A stretch of 39,942 bases of DNA from Betaproteobacteria bacterium (GTDB lineage Bacteria; Pseudomonadota; Gammaproteobacteria; Burkholderiales; WYBJ01). The stretch lies in NCBI GenBank assembly GCA_009377585.1, contig WHTS01000054.1, positions 1 to 39,942 of the forward strand, given 5' to 3'. Shown here piece by piece: positions 7,009-16,975 of the stretch; position 1 is the first letter of the stretch; each line of letters begins with the position of its first letter. The notes below the pieces were generated by a model that was not told the DNA's origin, did not search any database, and saw only the letters and a program-made list of their open reading frames with translations. The translations under genes were made by a program, and so were the position numbers.

Positions 7009-7269
7009 ATGTCCAAACCGAGCCCGCAGCAGCCCCCCAAGAGCTTCGAAAGCGCGCTCGCCGAGCTGGAGAAGATCGTCGAGGCCATGGAGGCGGGTCA
7101 ATTGCCGCTGGACGAGTCGATCGCCGCTTACCGGCGCGGGGCGGAGCTGCTGCAGTTTTGCCAGAACGCGCTGAAAGAGGCAAGCCAGCAGGTCAAGCTG
7201 CTGGAAGCCGGCGTGCTGAAGGAGTTCACGCTCAATGGGGAGCCGGCGGTTGCCGACCGTGCCGAGTGA
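7009..7269 (+). CDS. xseB: Exodeoxyribonuclease VII small subunit
   Basis: 86 aa, the normal size. FESALAELEKIVEAMEAGQLPLDESIAAYRRGAEL is the helical XseB signature (long piece given in parts: FESALAELEKIVEAMEAG, then LPLDESIAAYRRG). XseB binds XseA to form exonuclease VII, which degrades single-stranded DNA; xseA is not in the window. The gene opens the xseB-ispA-dxs set, the common order in proteobacteria, and overlaps ispA by 35 bp. No strong Shine-Dalgarno is visible before the ATG. Confidence 0.96.
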   Translation: MSKPSPQQPPKSFESALAELEKIVEAMEAGQLPLDESIAAYRRGAELLQFCQNALKEASQQVKLLEAGVLKEFTLNGEPAVADRAE

Positions 7270-8152
7270 CTTCCTGGCGTGGTCGAGGCAACGCCAAGGC
7301 CTCATCGAGACCCGGCTGCAGGATCTGTTGCCCGCGCCCGAGATCGCGCCCACCCGGTTGCATGCCGCCATGCGCTATGCCGTCCTCGGCGGTGGCAAGC
7401 GCATCCGGCCCTTGCTCGCCTGCGCCTGCGGGGAGCTCGCCGAGGCGGCGCTCGAGCGCACGCTGATCACCGGTGCGGCGGTGGAGTTGATCCATGCCTA
7501 CTCGCTGGTTCACGACGACCTGCCGTGCATGGACGACGATGTCCTGCGCCGCGGCAAGCCGACCTGTCATGTCGAATACGACGAGGCAACGGCGCTCCTG
7601 GTCGGCGATGCGCTGCAGAGCCTGGCCTTCCAGGTGCTGGCGGACTATCGCCTGAGCGACGATCCCGCCGTGCAGATCGAGATGATCCGCATATTGGCGG
7701 TCGCCGCGGGGTCGCGCGGCATGGCGGGCGGGCAGGCGATCGATCTCGCGGCGGTCGGCTCGTCGTTGAGCGTTCCCGAGCTCGAATTCATGCATATCCA
7801 CAAGACCGGCGCCGTCATTCGGGCCGCCCTGCAACTGGGTGTGCGCTGCGGGCGCCGGTTGAGCGCGGACGATCTGCAGCGCATCGACCACTTCGCCAAA
7901 TGCATCGGCCTGGCTTTCCAGGTCGTGGATGACGTGCTCGACGCCGAGTCGGATACCGCCACTCTGGGCAAGACGGCAGGCAAGGACGCACGCATGGACA
8001 AGCCCACGTACGTCAGCGCCTTGGGGCCTGCGGCGGCCAGGGCCCTGGCCCGGGAGCTGCGCGAGGACGCGATGGATGCCTTGGATCCCTTTGGCAAACG
8101 GGCGTTGCGTCTGCGGCAGCTCGCCGATTTCATCGTGATGCGGGAGTTCTAG
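7235..8152 (+). CDS. ispA: Farnesyl/geranyl diphosphate synthase
   Basis: 305 aa. The first aspartate-rich motif is VHDDLPCMDDD (D94-D100) and the second is QVVDDVLDAESD (D232-D236). Both bind Mg2+ and the allylic diphosphate. GGGKRIRP at 52-59 is the conserved isopentenyl diphosphate-binding segment. The enzyme condenses IPP with DMAPP/GPP to give FPP for quinones and undecaprenyl phosphate. The ATG at 7235 lies inside xseB and has AAGGAG ten bases upstream, which fits coupled translation. It is followed by dxs, so two isoprenoid enzymes are co-transcribed. Confidence 0.95.
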   Translation: MGSRRLPTVPSDFLAWSRQRQGLIETRLQDLLPAPEIAPTRLHAAMRYAVLGGGKRIRPLLACACGELAEAALERTLITGAAVELIHAYSLVHDDLPCMDDDVLRRGKPTCHVEYDEATALLVGDALQSLAFQVLADYRLSDDPAVQIEMIRILAVAAGSRGMAGGQAIDLAAVGSSLSVPELEFMHIHKTGAVIRAALQLGVRCGRRLSADDLQRIDHFAKCIGLAFQVVDDVLDAESDTATLGKTAGKDARMDKPTYVSALGPAAARALARELREDAMDALDPFGKRALRLRQLADFIVMREF

Positions 8153-8197
8153 GCGCGGGCTCGAGCGTAGCGGTTACGCGTCGTGCACGCCTTCACA

Positions 8198-10048
8198 ATG
8201 AGCGAGCTACTCGAAACGATCAATTGGCCTCACGAGCTGCGTGCGCTGGACCGGCGCCAGCTGCGGCAGCTCGCGCGCGAGCTGCGCGAGTTCCTGCTCG
8301 AGTCGGTCAGCCAGACCGGCGGCCACCTGTCGTCCAATCTAGGCACCGTCGAATTGACGCTGGCGTTGCACTACGCCTACGACACGCCGAACGACCGCCT
8401 GGTGTGGGACGTGGGTCACCAGACCTACGGGCACAAGGTGATCACCGGCCGGCGCGAGGGCATGAAGCGGCTGCGCATGCGCCATGGCATCGCCGGTTTC
8501 CCGCGTCGGGACGAGAGCGAGTACGACATCTTCGGCACCGCGCACGCCAGCACCTCGATCAGCGCCGCGCTCGGGATGGCGGTGGCGGCAGCGCGCCAAG
8601 GCCTCCAGCGCAAGGTGGTCGCGATCATCGGCGACGGCGCGATGTCGGCCGGCATGGCCTTCGAAGCGCTCAACAATGCCGGCGCGATGGATGCCGACCT
8701 GCTGGTCGTGCTGAACGACAACGAGATGTCGATCTCGCCCGCCGTGGGCGCATTGAACCATTACCTTGCCCGCCTGATGTCGGGCCGCTTCTACACCGCG
8801 GCCAGGCGCGCGGGCCGCAAGGTGCTGGGCGACCTGGCCGATCGGGCCGAGGAGCATGTCAAAGGCATGGTGACGCCCGGTACCATGTTCGAAGAATTCG
8901 GCTTCAACTACATCGGGCCGATCGACGGCCACGATCTCGACATCCTGATCCCGACGCTCAAGAACATCCGCGCGATGCGCGGGCCGCAGTTCCTCCACGT
9001 CATAACGCGCAAGGGCCAGGGCTACAAGCTCGCCGAAGCCGATCCGGTGCTCTATCACGGCGTGTCGACCTTCAAGCCCGACGCCGGCATCACCGGAGCC
9101 AAGGCCGGCGCCAAGCCGACCTATACGCAGATATTCGGCGATTGGCTGTGCGACATGGCGCGCGCGGACGAGCGCTTGGTCGCCATCACGCCGGCGATGC
9201 GCGAAGGCTCGGGCCTGGTGCGTTTCGCCGAGCTCTATCCCGATCGCTATTTCGACGTGGGCATCGCCGAGCAGCATGCGGTCACGTTCGCCGCCGGGCT
9301 TGCCTGCGACGGCATGAAGCCGGTGGTGGCCATCTATTCGACGTTCCTGCAGCGCGCCTACGACCAATTGATCCACGATGTCGCCATCCAGAACCTCCCG
9401 GTCGTGTTCGCGCTCGATCGCGGCGGGGTCGTGGGCGCGGACGGACCGACGCACCACGGCGCATTCGACCTGTCGTACCTGCGCGCGATTCCGAACATGA
9501 CCGTCATGGTGCCGGCCGAAGAAAACGAGTGCCGGCAGATGCTGTACACGGCCTTCATGCTCGGCACGCCGGCCGCTGTGCGCTATCCGAGAGGCACCGG
9601 GCCGGGCGTGCCGGTGGAAAGCGCGATGACGCCGATCCCGCTCGGCAAGGCGGAAATTCGCCGGCGCTGCGGCCCCGGCGTGAAGACGGGCCGGCGCGTT
9701 GCGCTGATCGCATTCGGCTCGATGCTGCGGCCGAGCTTGCAGGCCGCCGAGACGCTCGATGCCACGGTCGCGAACATGCGCTTCGTCAAGCCGCTCGACG
9801 AGGCGCTGGTGCGCAGCCTCGCCGTCTCGCACGATGTCCTGGTGTGCGTGGAGGAGAACGTGGTGATGGGGGGTGCAGGCAGCGCCGTGCTCGAGTGCCT
9901 CAATGCGAGCCGGCTGTCGATACCAGTGCTGCAATTGGGGTTGCCCGATGCGTTCATCGAGCATGGCGAGCCCTCGGGGCTGCTGGCCGAATGCGGCCTG
10001 AACGCCGAGGGCATCGTCGCGCGGGTGCAGGAGTTGCTCGCGGGGTAG
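8198..10048 (+). CDS. dxs: 1-deoxy-D-xylulose-5-phosphate synthase
   Basis: 616 aa, close to the E. coli length. The thiamine diphosphate motif starts at [18 protein letters not shown] (from residue 145). The catalytic-histidine region GGHLSSNLG (41-49) and the transketolase-type C-terminal part ([18 protein letters not shown], then [11 protein letters not shown]) are intact. It condenses pyruvate and glyceraldehyde 3-phosphate, the entry step of the MEP pathway; ispH in this window is the last step. ATG 8198 is chosen over a GTG five codons earlier because family members start MSELLE...; neither has a strong RBS. The stop lies inside TAGAAT (10046-10051), which could be a weak -10 box for folE. 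Confidence 0.95.
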   Translation: MSELLETINWPHELRALDRRQLRQLARELREFLLESVSQTGGHLSSNLGTVELTLALHYAYDTPNDRLVWDVGHQTYGHKVITGRREGMKRLRMRHGIAGFPRRDESEYDIFGTAHASTSISAALGMAVAAARQGLQRKVVAIIGDGAMSAGMAFEALNNAGAMDADLLVVLNDNEMSISPAVGALNHYLARLMSGRFYTAARRAGRKVLGDLADRAEEHVKGMVTPGTMFEEFGFNYIGPIDGHDLDILIPTLKNIRAMRGPQFLHVITRKGQGYKLAEADPVLYHGVSTFKPDAGITGAKAGAKPTYTQIFGDWLCDMARADERLVAITPAMREGSGLVRFAELYPDRYFDVGIAEQHAVTFAAGLACDGMKPVVAIYSTFLQRAYDQLIHDVAIQNLPVVFALDRGGVVGADGPTHHGAFDLSYLRAIPNMTVMVPAEENECRQMLYTAFMLGTPAAVRYPRGTGPGVPVESAMTPIPLGKAEIRRRCGPGVKTGRRVALIAFGSMLRPSLQAAETLDATVANMRFVKPLDEALVRSLAVSHDVLVCVEENVVMGGAGSAVLECLNASRLSIPVLQLGLPDAFIEHGEPSGLLAECGLNAEGIVARVQELLAG

Positions 10049-10109
10049 AATAGGCTCGCGTGCGGCTGCCCAGCGGGGCCGCGATGCGACCTCCCGGAGC
10101 TCTTTTGCC

Positions 10110-10730
10110 ATGGACGATCAGACCCGTATCGCCGACGCCGCCGACTTCGGTTACCAGAAACTCGATCAGTACAATGAGAATTCGGTCGAGCGGATCGCCG
10201 CGTCGTTTCGCGCCATCCTGGCCGAGCTCGGCGAGGATCCGCGGCGCGACGGGTTGCTGAAAACGCCCGAGCGTTTCGCCAAGGCGTTGCAATTCCTCAC
10301 TCACGGCCACGATCTCGATCCGGCGCAGATCCTGCGCTCGGCCATGTTTCGCGAAGAGTACAAGCAGATGGTGATCGTGCGCGACATCGAGATCTACTCG
10401 ATGTGCGAGCATCACGTGCTGCCGTTTTTCGGCAAGGCGCACGTCGCCTACATTCCCAATGGCCATATCGTGGGGTTGTCGAAGATCGCGCGCGTGGTCG
10501 ACGCATTTGCCCGCCGCCTGCAGGTGCAGGAGCGATTGACCACCGAGATCCGCGATTGCATCCAGGCGACGCTGCAGCCGCTCGGCGTCGCGGTCGTCAT
10601 CGAGGCGCAGCACCTTTGCATGATCATGCGCGGAGTGCAGAAGCAGCATTCGATCGCCGCTACCTCCGCATTCACCGGCGAATTCGAGCAGGAAAAGACG
10701 CGTTTGGAATTCATGCGGCTGATCGGCTAG
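10110..10730 (+). CDS. folE: GTP cyclohydrolase I (FolE)
   Basis: 206 aa. The zinc ligands C99, H102 (MCEHHVLPF) and C170 (HLCMIMRGV) are present, as are the family motifs [20 protein letters not shown] and TSAFTG. It converts GTP to 7,8-dihydroneopterin triphosphate, the first step of folate synthesis. ATG 10110 has CGGAG with a 10-nt spacer. It lies 61 bp after dxs and 23 bp before ribBA, whose product also acts on GTP, so the two GTP-opening enzymes are probably co-expressed. Confidence 0.96.
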   Translation: MDDQTRIADAADFGYQKLDQYNENSVERIAASFRAILAELGEDPRRDGLLKTPERFAKALQFLTHGHDLDPAQILRSAMFREEYKQMVIVRDIEIYSMCEHHVLPFFGKAHVAYIPNGHIVGLSKIARVVDAFARRLQVQERLTTEIRDCIQATLQPLGVAVVIEAQHLCMIMRGVQKQHSIAATSAFTGEFEQEKTRLEFMRLIG

Positions 10731-10753
10731 CGAGCAGTCATAGGTCGCAGGGT

Positions 10754-12037
10754 ATGGATCGGACGGCGCAAACGCGGCAAAGCAGCGAGCAGATCGTCGA
10801 GGCGATCCTGCCCGACGTGCGCAAGGGCCGCATGGTGATCCTGGTCGACGACGAAGACCGGGAAAACGAGGGCGATCTGTTCGTCGCCGCCGAGCGGGCA
10901 ACGTCCGAAGCGATCAACTTCATGGCGACCGAGGCGCGCGGCCTGGTCTCGCTAGCTCTCACCGAACAGCGCATGCGCGCGCTCGGATTGCAGCTCATCA
11001 CCGACGACACCGGCAACACCACGCGCTTCGGCACCGCGTTCGCAACGCCGATCGACGCCCGCCAGGGCGTGGGCTCGGGGATGTCGGCGCACGATCGGGC
11101 GCGCAGCATCGCCGTGGCGATCGCCGACGAAACCCGTCCCGCGGACCTGATACGGCCCGGGCGGCTGCTCACGCTGCGTGCGGTGGAAGGCGGCGTGCTC
11201 GCGCGCCGTGGCCATACCGAGGCTGCCGTGGACCTCGCACGCATGGCGGGGCTCAAGCCCGCCGGCGTGATCTGCGAGATCATGAACCCGGACGGCACCA
11301 TGGCGCGCATGGCCGAGCTCGAGGGCTTCGCGCAGCGGCACGGCATCCGCATCCTGCGCATCGCGGACCTGATCGAATACCGGCGCAACGAACGCCATAT
11401 CCGGCGCCGCTCGCAAACGCTGCTGCCGACACGGCGCGCGGGTGAGTTTCGGCTGCATGTCTACAGCGATGAGCTGGAGACGGTGCCCTACGTGGCGCTG
11501 GTCAAGGGCGAGCCCAAGGCCGACCGGCCAGTGCTGGTGCGGCTGCATTCGCAGTGCTTGACGGGCGACGTGTTCGGTTCCGAGCGCTGCGACTGCGGCG
11601 AGCAGCTCGAGCTTGCGCTCGACATGATCGCTCACGCGGGCGAAGGCGTGGTGGTCTACACCTTCGACGAGGGCCGCGGCATCGGCCTGCTCAACAAGAT
11701 TCGCGCCTATGCCTTGCAGGATCAGGGCCACGATACGGTGGAGGCGAATCACGAGCTCGGCTTTGCGGCCGACCTGCGCGACTACAGTGCGGGCGCGCAC
11801 ATCCTGTTCGACCTGGGTGTGCGCTGCGTGCGGCTGCTCACGAACAACCCCGACAAGGTGCGTACCTTGGAGCAATACGGATTGAAAGTGGTCGAGCGCG
11901 TCCCGCTGGAAGTGGCGCCGCGCGCACCGAATCGCGCTTACCTGCGCACGAAACGGGCCAAGTTCGGGCACCTGTTGTCGCTCGACGAGACCGGCGAAAA
12001 CATCTCCGAAACGCCGCGCGCCGACGAGCAGTCGTAG
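10754..12037 (+). CDS. ribBA: Bifunctional DHBP synthase / GTP cyclohydrolase II (RibBA)
   Basis: 427 aa. RibB domain, about residues 10-212: metal-binding [10 protein letters not shown] (32-41) and GHTEA with H154. RibA domain, about 222-415: zinc cysteines C268, C279 and C281 ([14 protein letters not shown]) and the [17 protein letters not shown] motif. RibB makes 3,4-dihydroxybutanone phosphate from ribulose 5-phosphate and RibA opens GTP; both feed riboflavin. Two positions differ from the forms I know: PGR at 135-137 where RibB usually has PGH, and HSQC where RibA has HSEC. The zinc site and the other catalytic segments are intact. No FMN riboswitch is seen; the 23-bp gap after folE is too short for one. 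Confidence 0.93.
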   Translation: MDRTAQTRQSSEQIVEAILPDVRKGRMVILVDDEDRENEGDLFVAAERATSEAINFMATEARGLVSLALTEQRMRALGLQLITDDTGNTTRFGTAFATPIDARQGVGSGMSAHDRARSIAVAIADETRPADLIRPGRLLTLRAVEGGVLARRGHTEAAVDLARMAGLKPAGVICEIMNPDGTMARMAELEGFAQRHGIRILRIADLIEYRRNERHIRRRSQTLLPTRRAGEFRLHVYSDELETVPYVALVKGEPKADRPVLVRLHSQCLTGDVFGSERCDCGEQLELALDMIAHAGEGVVVYTFDEGRGIGLLNKIRAYALQDQGHDTVEANHELGFAADLRDYSAGAHILFDLGVRCVRLLTNNPDKVRTLEQYGLKVVERVPLEVAPRAPNRAYLRTKRAKFGHLLSLDETGENISETPRADEQS

Positions 12038-12170
12038 TGCCGGGGAAATGGATCGCCCCTACCCCGGAACCTGCTCGCCTGGCGGGCCCGACGACCGGAG
12101 AAGGGCTTGGAGCTGAGGGAAGAGATGGCACGCAGGTTGAATGGTGCAACCGGCGATGCATGTGTCTCGC

Positions 12171-12824
12171 TCAGAAGCGGCGGATCAGCGTGAGCGCCGC
12201 CCCGTCGCGCTTCATCTCCATGCGGTTCAGAAAGCTCATGCCAAGGAGCCCGATCGGCAGATGCCCGCTCACGTGCACCGCCGCGTCGACGTTGTGGAGC
12301 GTGATGTCGCCCACCTTCAAGGTATCGAGTTTCACCCGATATACCGGCGCGACGCCATTGGCTGTCTGCGTGAGGCTGCGCTTGCCGGAAAGGTAGTTCA
12401 CGCCGGCGCGGCGGGCGTCGTCCGCGCTGATCGAAACCATGGTCGCTCCGGTATCGACCAGGAAACGCACGGACGCGGCGCTGTTGATAGTGCCGCTCAC
12501 CAGAAAGTGGCCTTGCGTGTCGGCAGCGATCACGATCCGGCCGCCGTTGGCGGAAGCGGCGGAGTCAGGCGCTACCCGGTAGTAGGCGCCGAGCATTAGC
12601 GTGCTGCGCTTGCCGTCGATTTCCACGACGGCCGATTCGGGCGTCGCGGCCACCAGCTTCACGCCTTCGGGCGACACCTGACCTGCGGCGAGCGTGCGCG
12701 GTTTTGCGTTGTCGATCAACAGCGTCGCCTTGCCCTCGGTGAGTGCGATGACCTGCACCTGCGCGGCATCGAGCGAGCCTGGCAACAGCAGCAACAGGCC
12801 AAGATATGTTGCGCGGATTCGCAC
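12171..12824 (-). CDS. Retropepsin-like aspartic protease, exported (TIGR02281 type)
   Basis: 217 aa from GTG 12824. A signal peptide (MRIRATYLGLLLLLPGSLDA) is followed by an N-terminal domain of about 90 residues and a single-domain retropepsin fold. The active site FLVDTGATMVS has catalytic Asp 124, and LLGMSFLNRM is the conserved C-terminal strand. Such proteins act in the periplasm, presumably as homodimers, since each chain supplies one Asp; the substrate is unknown. A TTG four codons upstream (12836) is the alternative start. The gene stands alone on the minus strand, convergent with ribBA. Its start abuts, in opposite orientation, a glutamine amidotransferase remnant. Confidence 0.85.
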   Translation of the reverse strand: MRIRATYLGLLLLLPGSLDAAQVQVIALTEGKATLLIDNAKPRTLAAGQVSPEGVKLVAATPESAVVEIDGKRSTLMLGAYYRVAPDSAASANGGRIVIAADTQGHFLVSGTINSAASVRFLVDTGATMVSISADDARRAGVNYLSGKRSLTQTANGVAPVYRVKLDTLKVGDITLHNVDAAVHVSGHLPIGLLGMSFLNRMEMKRDGAALTLIRRF

Positions 12825-12835
12825 GGGGATCAGCA

Positions 12836-12922
12836 ATGAAGCCTGTGGTTATCGTCCGCCATTACCGCACGGAGGGGCCGGGCAATTTTGCCATATACCT
12901 CGAGCGCTGCGGCTTGCCCTGG
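12836..12922 (+). pseudogene. N-terminal remnant of a class I glutamine amidotransferase gene
   Basis: From the ATG at 12836, 29 codons read MKPVVIVRHYRTEGPGNFAI then YLERCGLPW. This is the N-terminus of the GMP-synthase-like class I glutamine amidotransferases (KPV..RH...EGPG.FA.FL...G.PW). After residue 29 the match stops in all three frames. The catalytic GxCxGxQ and C-terminal HxE segments are absent downstream. The region beyond is occupied antisense by the unknown protein gene ending at 12939. I read it as a deletion remnant; the family assignment is from memory of homologues. Confidence 0.55.
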
Positions 12923-12938
12923 TGCGCGGCGCAACCGG

Positions 12939-13895
12939 TCATGCGCTCGAGCGACGCGAATGCCGCGTGTGCCTGCGTCGGCGGGATCGCTGGCGAGGCA
13001 CGGAGCGCTCCTGCGCAACCGATGCGGCAGGTACGGATACGAACCTGGGCGCGGCTGCGAATGATTTGTTTCGCTGGCGTGAAAGAACGCTCCATAGCAC
13101 CAGGTAGGCGGCGACGACGCAGTACAACAACAGGCTGATCGGATGGCTTGCCACGTCGGTAACCAGTTCCATCATCTGTTTGATCGCCGGTTGCTCGCCG
13201 CCATGGCGTCCACCGGGCACGGGGCCGTAGAGCGAGCTCGATGCCGAATCGCGCCCGTTCCCAGCCGCCAGCGGTCGATCGACAATGAAAAGCGCCTCGT
13301 TGCCTTCGGTCAATGCGATTTGCGAGCGGTCCGCGGAAACGCTGAAGGCGAAATCGCCCAATCCAAGCACCGAAAACGAGGCTCGACCGCGCTCGTTCAC
13401 CTCCAGTCGCAAGGTCGAGTCCACGAGGCTCTGAACCGTATCCCGGAGCCATTGATCGGCGGCCTCGCCCATATCGATGCCGGCAAAGGCCGCCGGAGCG
13501 GCGCGAGCTCCGCGGTTGCCGCCCCGTGCCTGCGTCGGCGTCGCTCCGGAACCCGATTCCACGTTCACTAAATGGCGCAGCTGGTCGACCAGGCCTGGCC
13601 CGGTCAACCGCGCGCTGCGCTCGTTGTGGCCATTCTGAAAATCCCACTCTGCCGGCTGTTGTATTGCCTGCCGCACCGAAGCGGGCGTGCCGACCAGGAA
13701 GGCATCGGGGCGCGTATCGAGTTTCGGATCGGAGTGAAGAAGCTGTTCAGCGGTGAGCGGCGCCCAGACCGGGGCCGCGGACAATCCGGTCGTGTCGGCG
13801 GTCGTGGGGAGCGGCGAAGCAGTGGCTGTACCGCAGACGAGGCACAGCAGCGATGCGACCAACAGTACAAGGCTGGACGTGGGGCCTGCGCGCAT
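12939..13895 (-). CDS. Hypothetical exported protein with C-terminal membrane segment
   Basis: 318 aa. Residues 1-26 look like a signal peptide (SSLVLLVASLLCLVCGTATA). A polar region follows and a single hydrophobic helix at about 252-272 (PISLLLYCVVAAYLVLWSVLS) precedes a very basic 46-residue tail (RSRRRRHTRHSRRSS). The layout suggests a periplasmic domain anchored in the inner membrane with an arginine-rich cytoplasmic end. No family is recognised. ATG 13895 is chosen for the signal peptide; the frame is open much further upstream but that part is antisense-like. The tail may be partly an artefact of the deletion that removed the neighbouring amidotransferase gene. Confidence 0.6.
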   Translation of the reverse strand: MRAGPTSSLVLLVASLLCLVCGTATASPLPTTADTTGLSAAPVWAPLTAEQLLHSDPKLDTRPDAFLVGTPASVRQAIQQPAEWDFQNGHNERSARLTGPGLVDQLRHLVNVESGSGATPTQARGGNRGARAAPAAFAGIDMGEAADQWLRDTVQSLVDSTLRLEVNERGRASFSVLGLGDFAFSVSADRSQIALTEGNEALFIVDRPLAAGNGRDSASSSLYGPVPGGRHGGEQPAIKQMMELVTDVASHPISLLLYCVVAAYLVLWSVLSRQRNKSFAAAPRFVSVPAASVAQERSVPRQRSRRRRHTRHSRRSSA

Positions 13896-14056
13896 GGCGG
13901 GTCGGGCGGGCGAAGCGAACCGGGCGCCGAAGCAGGAACGATGCCGGCATGAATTCTGCCGATTATTCAAGTAGTGGCGGCCTTGGCCCAGAGTCATGAG
14001 CCGTATCGTGTCAAAAAATCCGACAGTCGCTCGCCCGCATTTGTCTGCGCTCGCGG

Positions 14057-14542
14057 TCAATCGCGGAAATTCTTGTACTGCAGCGGGAAGTCGGTGATCG
14101 ACTGGCGCACGAGCGCAATCGCGTCCTGCAGCACGTCCTTTTTCGCCCCGGAGACGCGCACCGCATCGCCCTGGATGCTCGCTTGCGCCTTGAGCTTGCT
14201 GTCCTTGACCAGGCGCACGATCGTCTTGGCAAGGTCCTGCTCGACGCCGGCGCGCACGGTGACCGGCTGCTTGACCTTGTTGCCCGAAATCTTCTCGACC
14301 GAGCCCGGCTCCAGACACCGCACGTCCACGCCGCGCTTGCTGAGCTTTCCCGTCAGGACGTCGCGTACCTGGCCGAGCTTGAACTCGTCGTCGGCAAAAA
14401 CCGTGAGCACTTTTTCGTTGATCTCGACGCGCGCGTCCGAGCCCTTGAAGTCGAACCGGTTGGTGACTTCCTTGTTGCATTGGTCGACCGCGTTGCGAAC
14501 TTCGACCTGATTGACTTCCGACACGATATCGAACGAGGGCAT
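14057..14542 (-). CDS. yajQ: YajQ family nucleotide-binding protein
   Basis: 161 aa, the family's usual length. [20 protein letters not shown] at the N-terminus, RFDFKGS near residue 30 and the C-terminal [17 protein letters not shown] segment are characteristic of YajQ (DUF520). The fold is a tandem ferredoxin-like one. Some members bind cyclic-di-GMP and a regulator; whether this one does cannot be told. ATG 14542 matches the family start; the upstream in-frame reading (AAKRRGRK...) is translated tandem repeat, not protein. It lies downstream of argG on the same strand. Confidence 0.95.
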   Translation of the reverse strand: MPSFDIVSEVNQVEVRNAVDQCNKEVTNRFDFKGSDARVEINEKVLTVFADDEFKLGQVRDVLTGKLSKRGVDVRCLEPGSVEKISGNKVKQPVTVRAGVEQDLAKTIVRLVKDSKLKAQASIQGDAVRVSGAKKDVLQDAIALVRQSITDFPLQYKNFRD

Positions 14543-14573
14543 GGCAGACTCCGAATCGACGACGGGATGTGCG

Positions 14574-14677
14574 GCCGCCTCAGCGCATTTGCGGCCGCGC
14601 CGTTTGGCCGCCTCAGTGCTTGCGGCCGCGCCGTTTGGCCGCATCACCGTTTGCGGCGGCGCCGCTTGGCCGCATCA

Positions 14678-14699
<22 letters not shown>
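14574..14699 (-). repeat. Four tandem 31-33-bp repeats covering the argG 3' end
   Basis: Units are 14574-14606 (33 bp), 14607-14637, 14638-14668 and 14669-14699 (31 bp each). On the minus strand each begins near gcggccaa(a/g)cggcg. The unit at 14669-14699 encodes the last residues of ArgG (AAKMRRRR) and its stop. The next two copies, read in their own frame, again give a basic tail (AAKRRRRKR and AAKRRGRKH) and a stop. The array thus looks like duplication of the argG terminus by slippage. Confidence 0.85.
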
Positions 14700-15904
<1,205 letters not shown>

Positions 15905-16039
15905 TTCCATCCCTGTGAAAACCGATCGGTGATGCCGGTGATGCAAATTCGGCGGCGCGTGCGAAGCCGCTCCTGCATGCCGCGGCGCAGTTTGCCTGAA
16001 GTGCGGGCCGCGGCGCGGCGGCCTTCGTGCACAGGCTCG

Positions 16040-16960
16040 CTAGTCCGGGTTCACGCGGCCGATCAAGAGATACTCCAGCAGCGCCTTCTGCGTGTGCAGG
16101 CGGTTTTCGGCCTCGTCCCACACCACGCTGTGGGGCCCTTCGATCACCTCGGCGGTGACTTCTTCGCCCCGATGCGCCGGAAGGCAGTGCATGAACACCG
16201 CATCCGGCCGCGCGAGCGCCATCATTTCGGCATCGACCCGGAAATCGGCAAAGTCGTGCTTGCGCTCCTCGGTTTCGGCTTCGAACCCCATGCTGGTCCA
16301 GACATCGGTCGTGACCAGATCGGCGCCGCGCGCCGCGTCATGCGGGTCCGCGAACCGCTGCAGATGGGCGCCCGCCCGCTGCGCCCGTTCGGCCTCGATC
16401 TCGTAACCCTTGGGCGATGCCACGTGCAGGCGGAAATCGAGCAGCTCGGCCGCCTGCAGCCAAGTATTGCAAACGTTGTTCGAATCGCCCACCCAGGCGA
16501 CCGTGCGGCCGCGGATGCTGCCCCGGTGCTCGATATAGGTGAAAACATCGCCGAGGATCTGGCACGGATGGTATTCGTCGGTGAGCCCGTTGATGACCGG
16601 CACGCGCGAATACTCGGCGAAGCGCTCGATGATCGACTGCTCGAAGGTGCGGATCATGACGATGTCGACCATGCGCGTGATCACGCGGGCCACGTCCTCG
16701 ATTGGCTCGCCGCGCCCGAGCTGCGTGTCGCGGGTGGCGAGATTGATGGCATGGCCGCCGAGTTGCATCATGCCGGCTTCGAACGACACGCGCGTGCGCG
16801 TGGAGTGCTTCTCGAACACCATCGCGAGCGTGCGATCGGTGAGCGGCCGGTACGGCTCGTAACGCTTGAAGCGCTGCTTGATCCAGTGCGCCCGCTGGAA
16901 GAGATGGTCGATCTCCTCGCGCGCGAAGTCGCTGAATTGCAGGAAATGGCGCGCGGTCAC
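16040..16960 (-). CDS. argF: Ornithine carbamoyltransferase
   Basis: 306 aa. Carbamoyl phosphate-binding STRTR is at 53-57 and HPCQ at 131-134; the ornithine-binding HCLPAHRG segment is near the C-terminus. It makes citrulline from ornithine and carbamoyl phosphate, between ArgD and ArgG in the pathway. The start is GTG at 16960 (GGA seven bases upstream); an ATG eight bases further up is out of frame and hits a stop. It lies 15 bp after the argD stop, which indicates an operon, and 135 bp before argG. Confidence 0.96.
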   Translation of the reverse strand: MTARHFLQFSDFAREEIDHLFQRAHWIKQRFKRYEPYRPLTDRTLAMVFEKHSTRTRVSFEAGMMQLGGHAINLATRDTQLGRGEPIEDVARVITRMVDIVMIRTFEQSIIERFAEYSRVPVINGLTDEYHPCQILGDVFTYIEHRGSIRGRTVAWVGDSNNVCNTWLQAAELLDFRLHVASPKGYEIEAERAQRAGAHLQRFADPHDAARGADLVTTDVWTSMGFEAETEERKHDFADFRVDAEMMALARPDAVFMHCLPAHRGEEVTAEVIEGPHSVVWDEAENRLHTQKALLEYLLIGRVNPD

Positions 16961-16975
16961 GATGGCATCCGCTGC

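Noticed and set aside
10731-10753. FMN riboswitch ahead of ribBA
   Set aside because: The gap after folE is 23 bp, far too short, and no RFN-type motif is present nearby.
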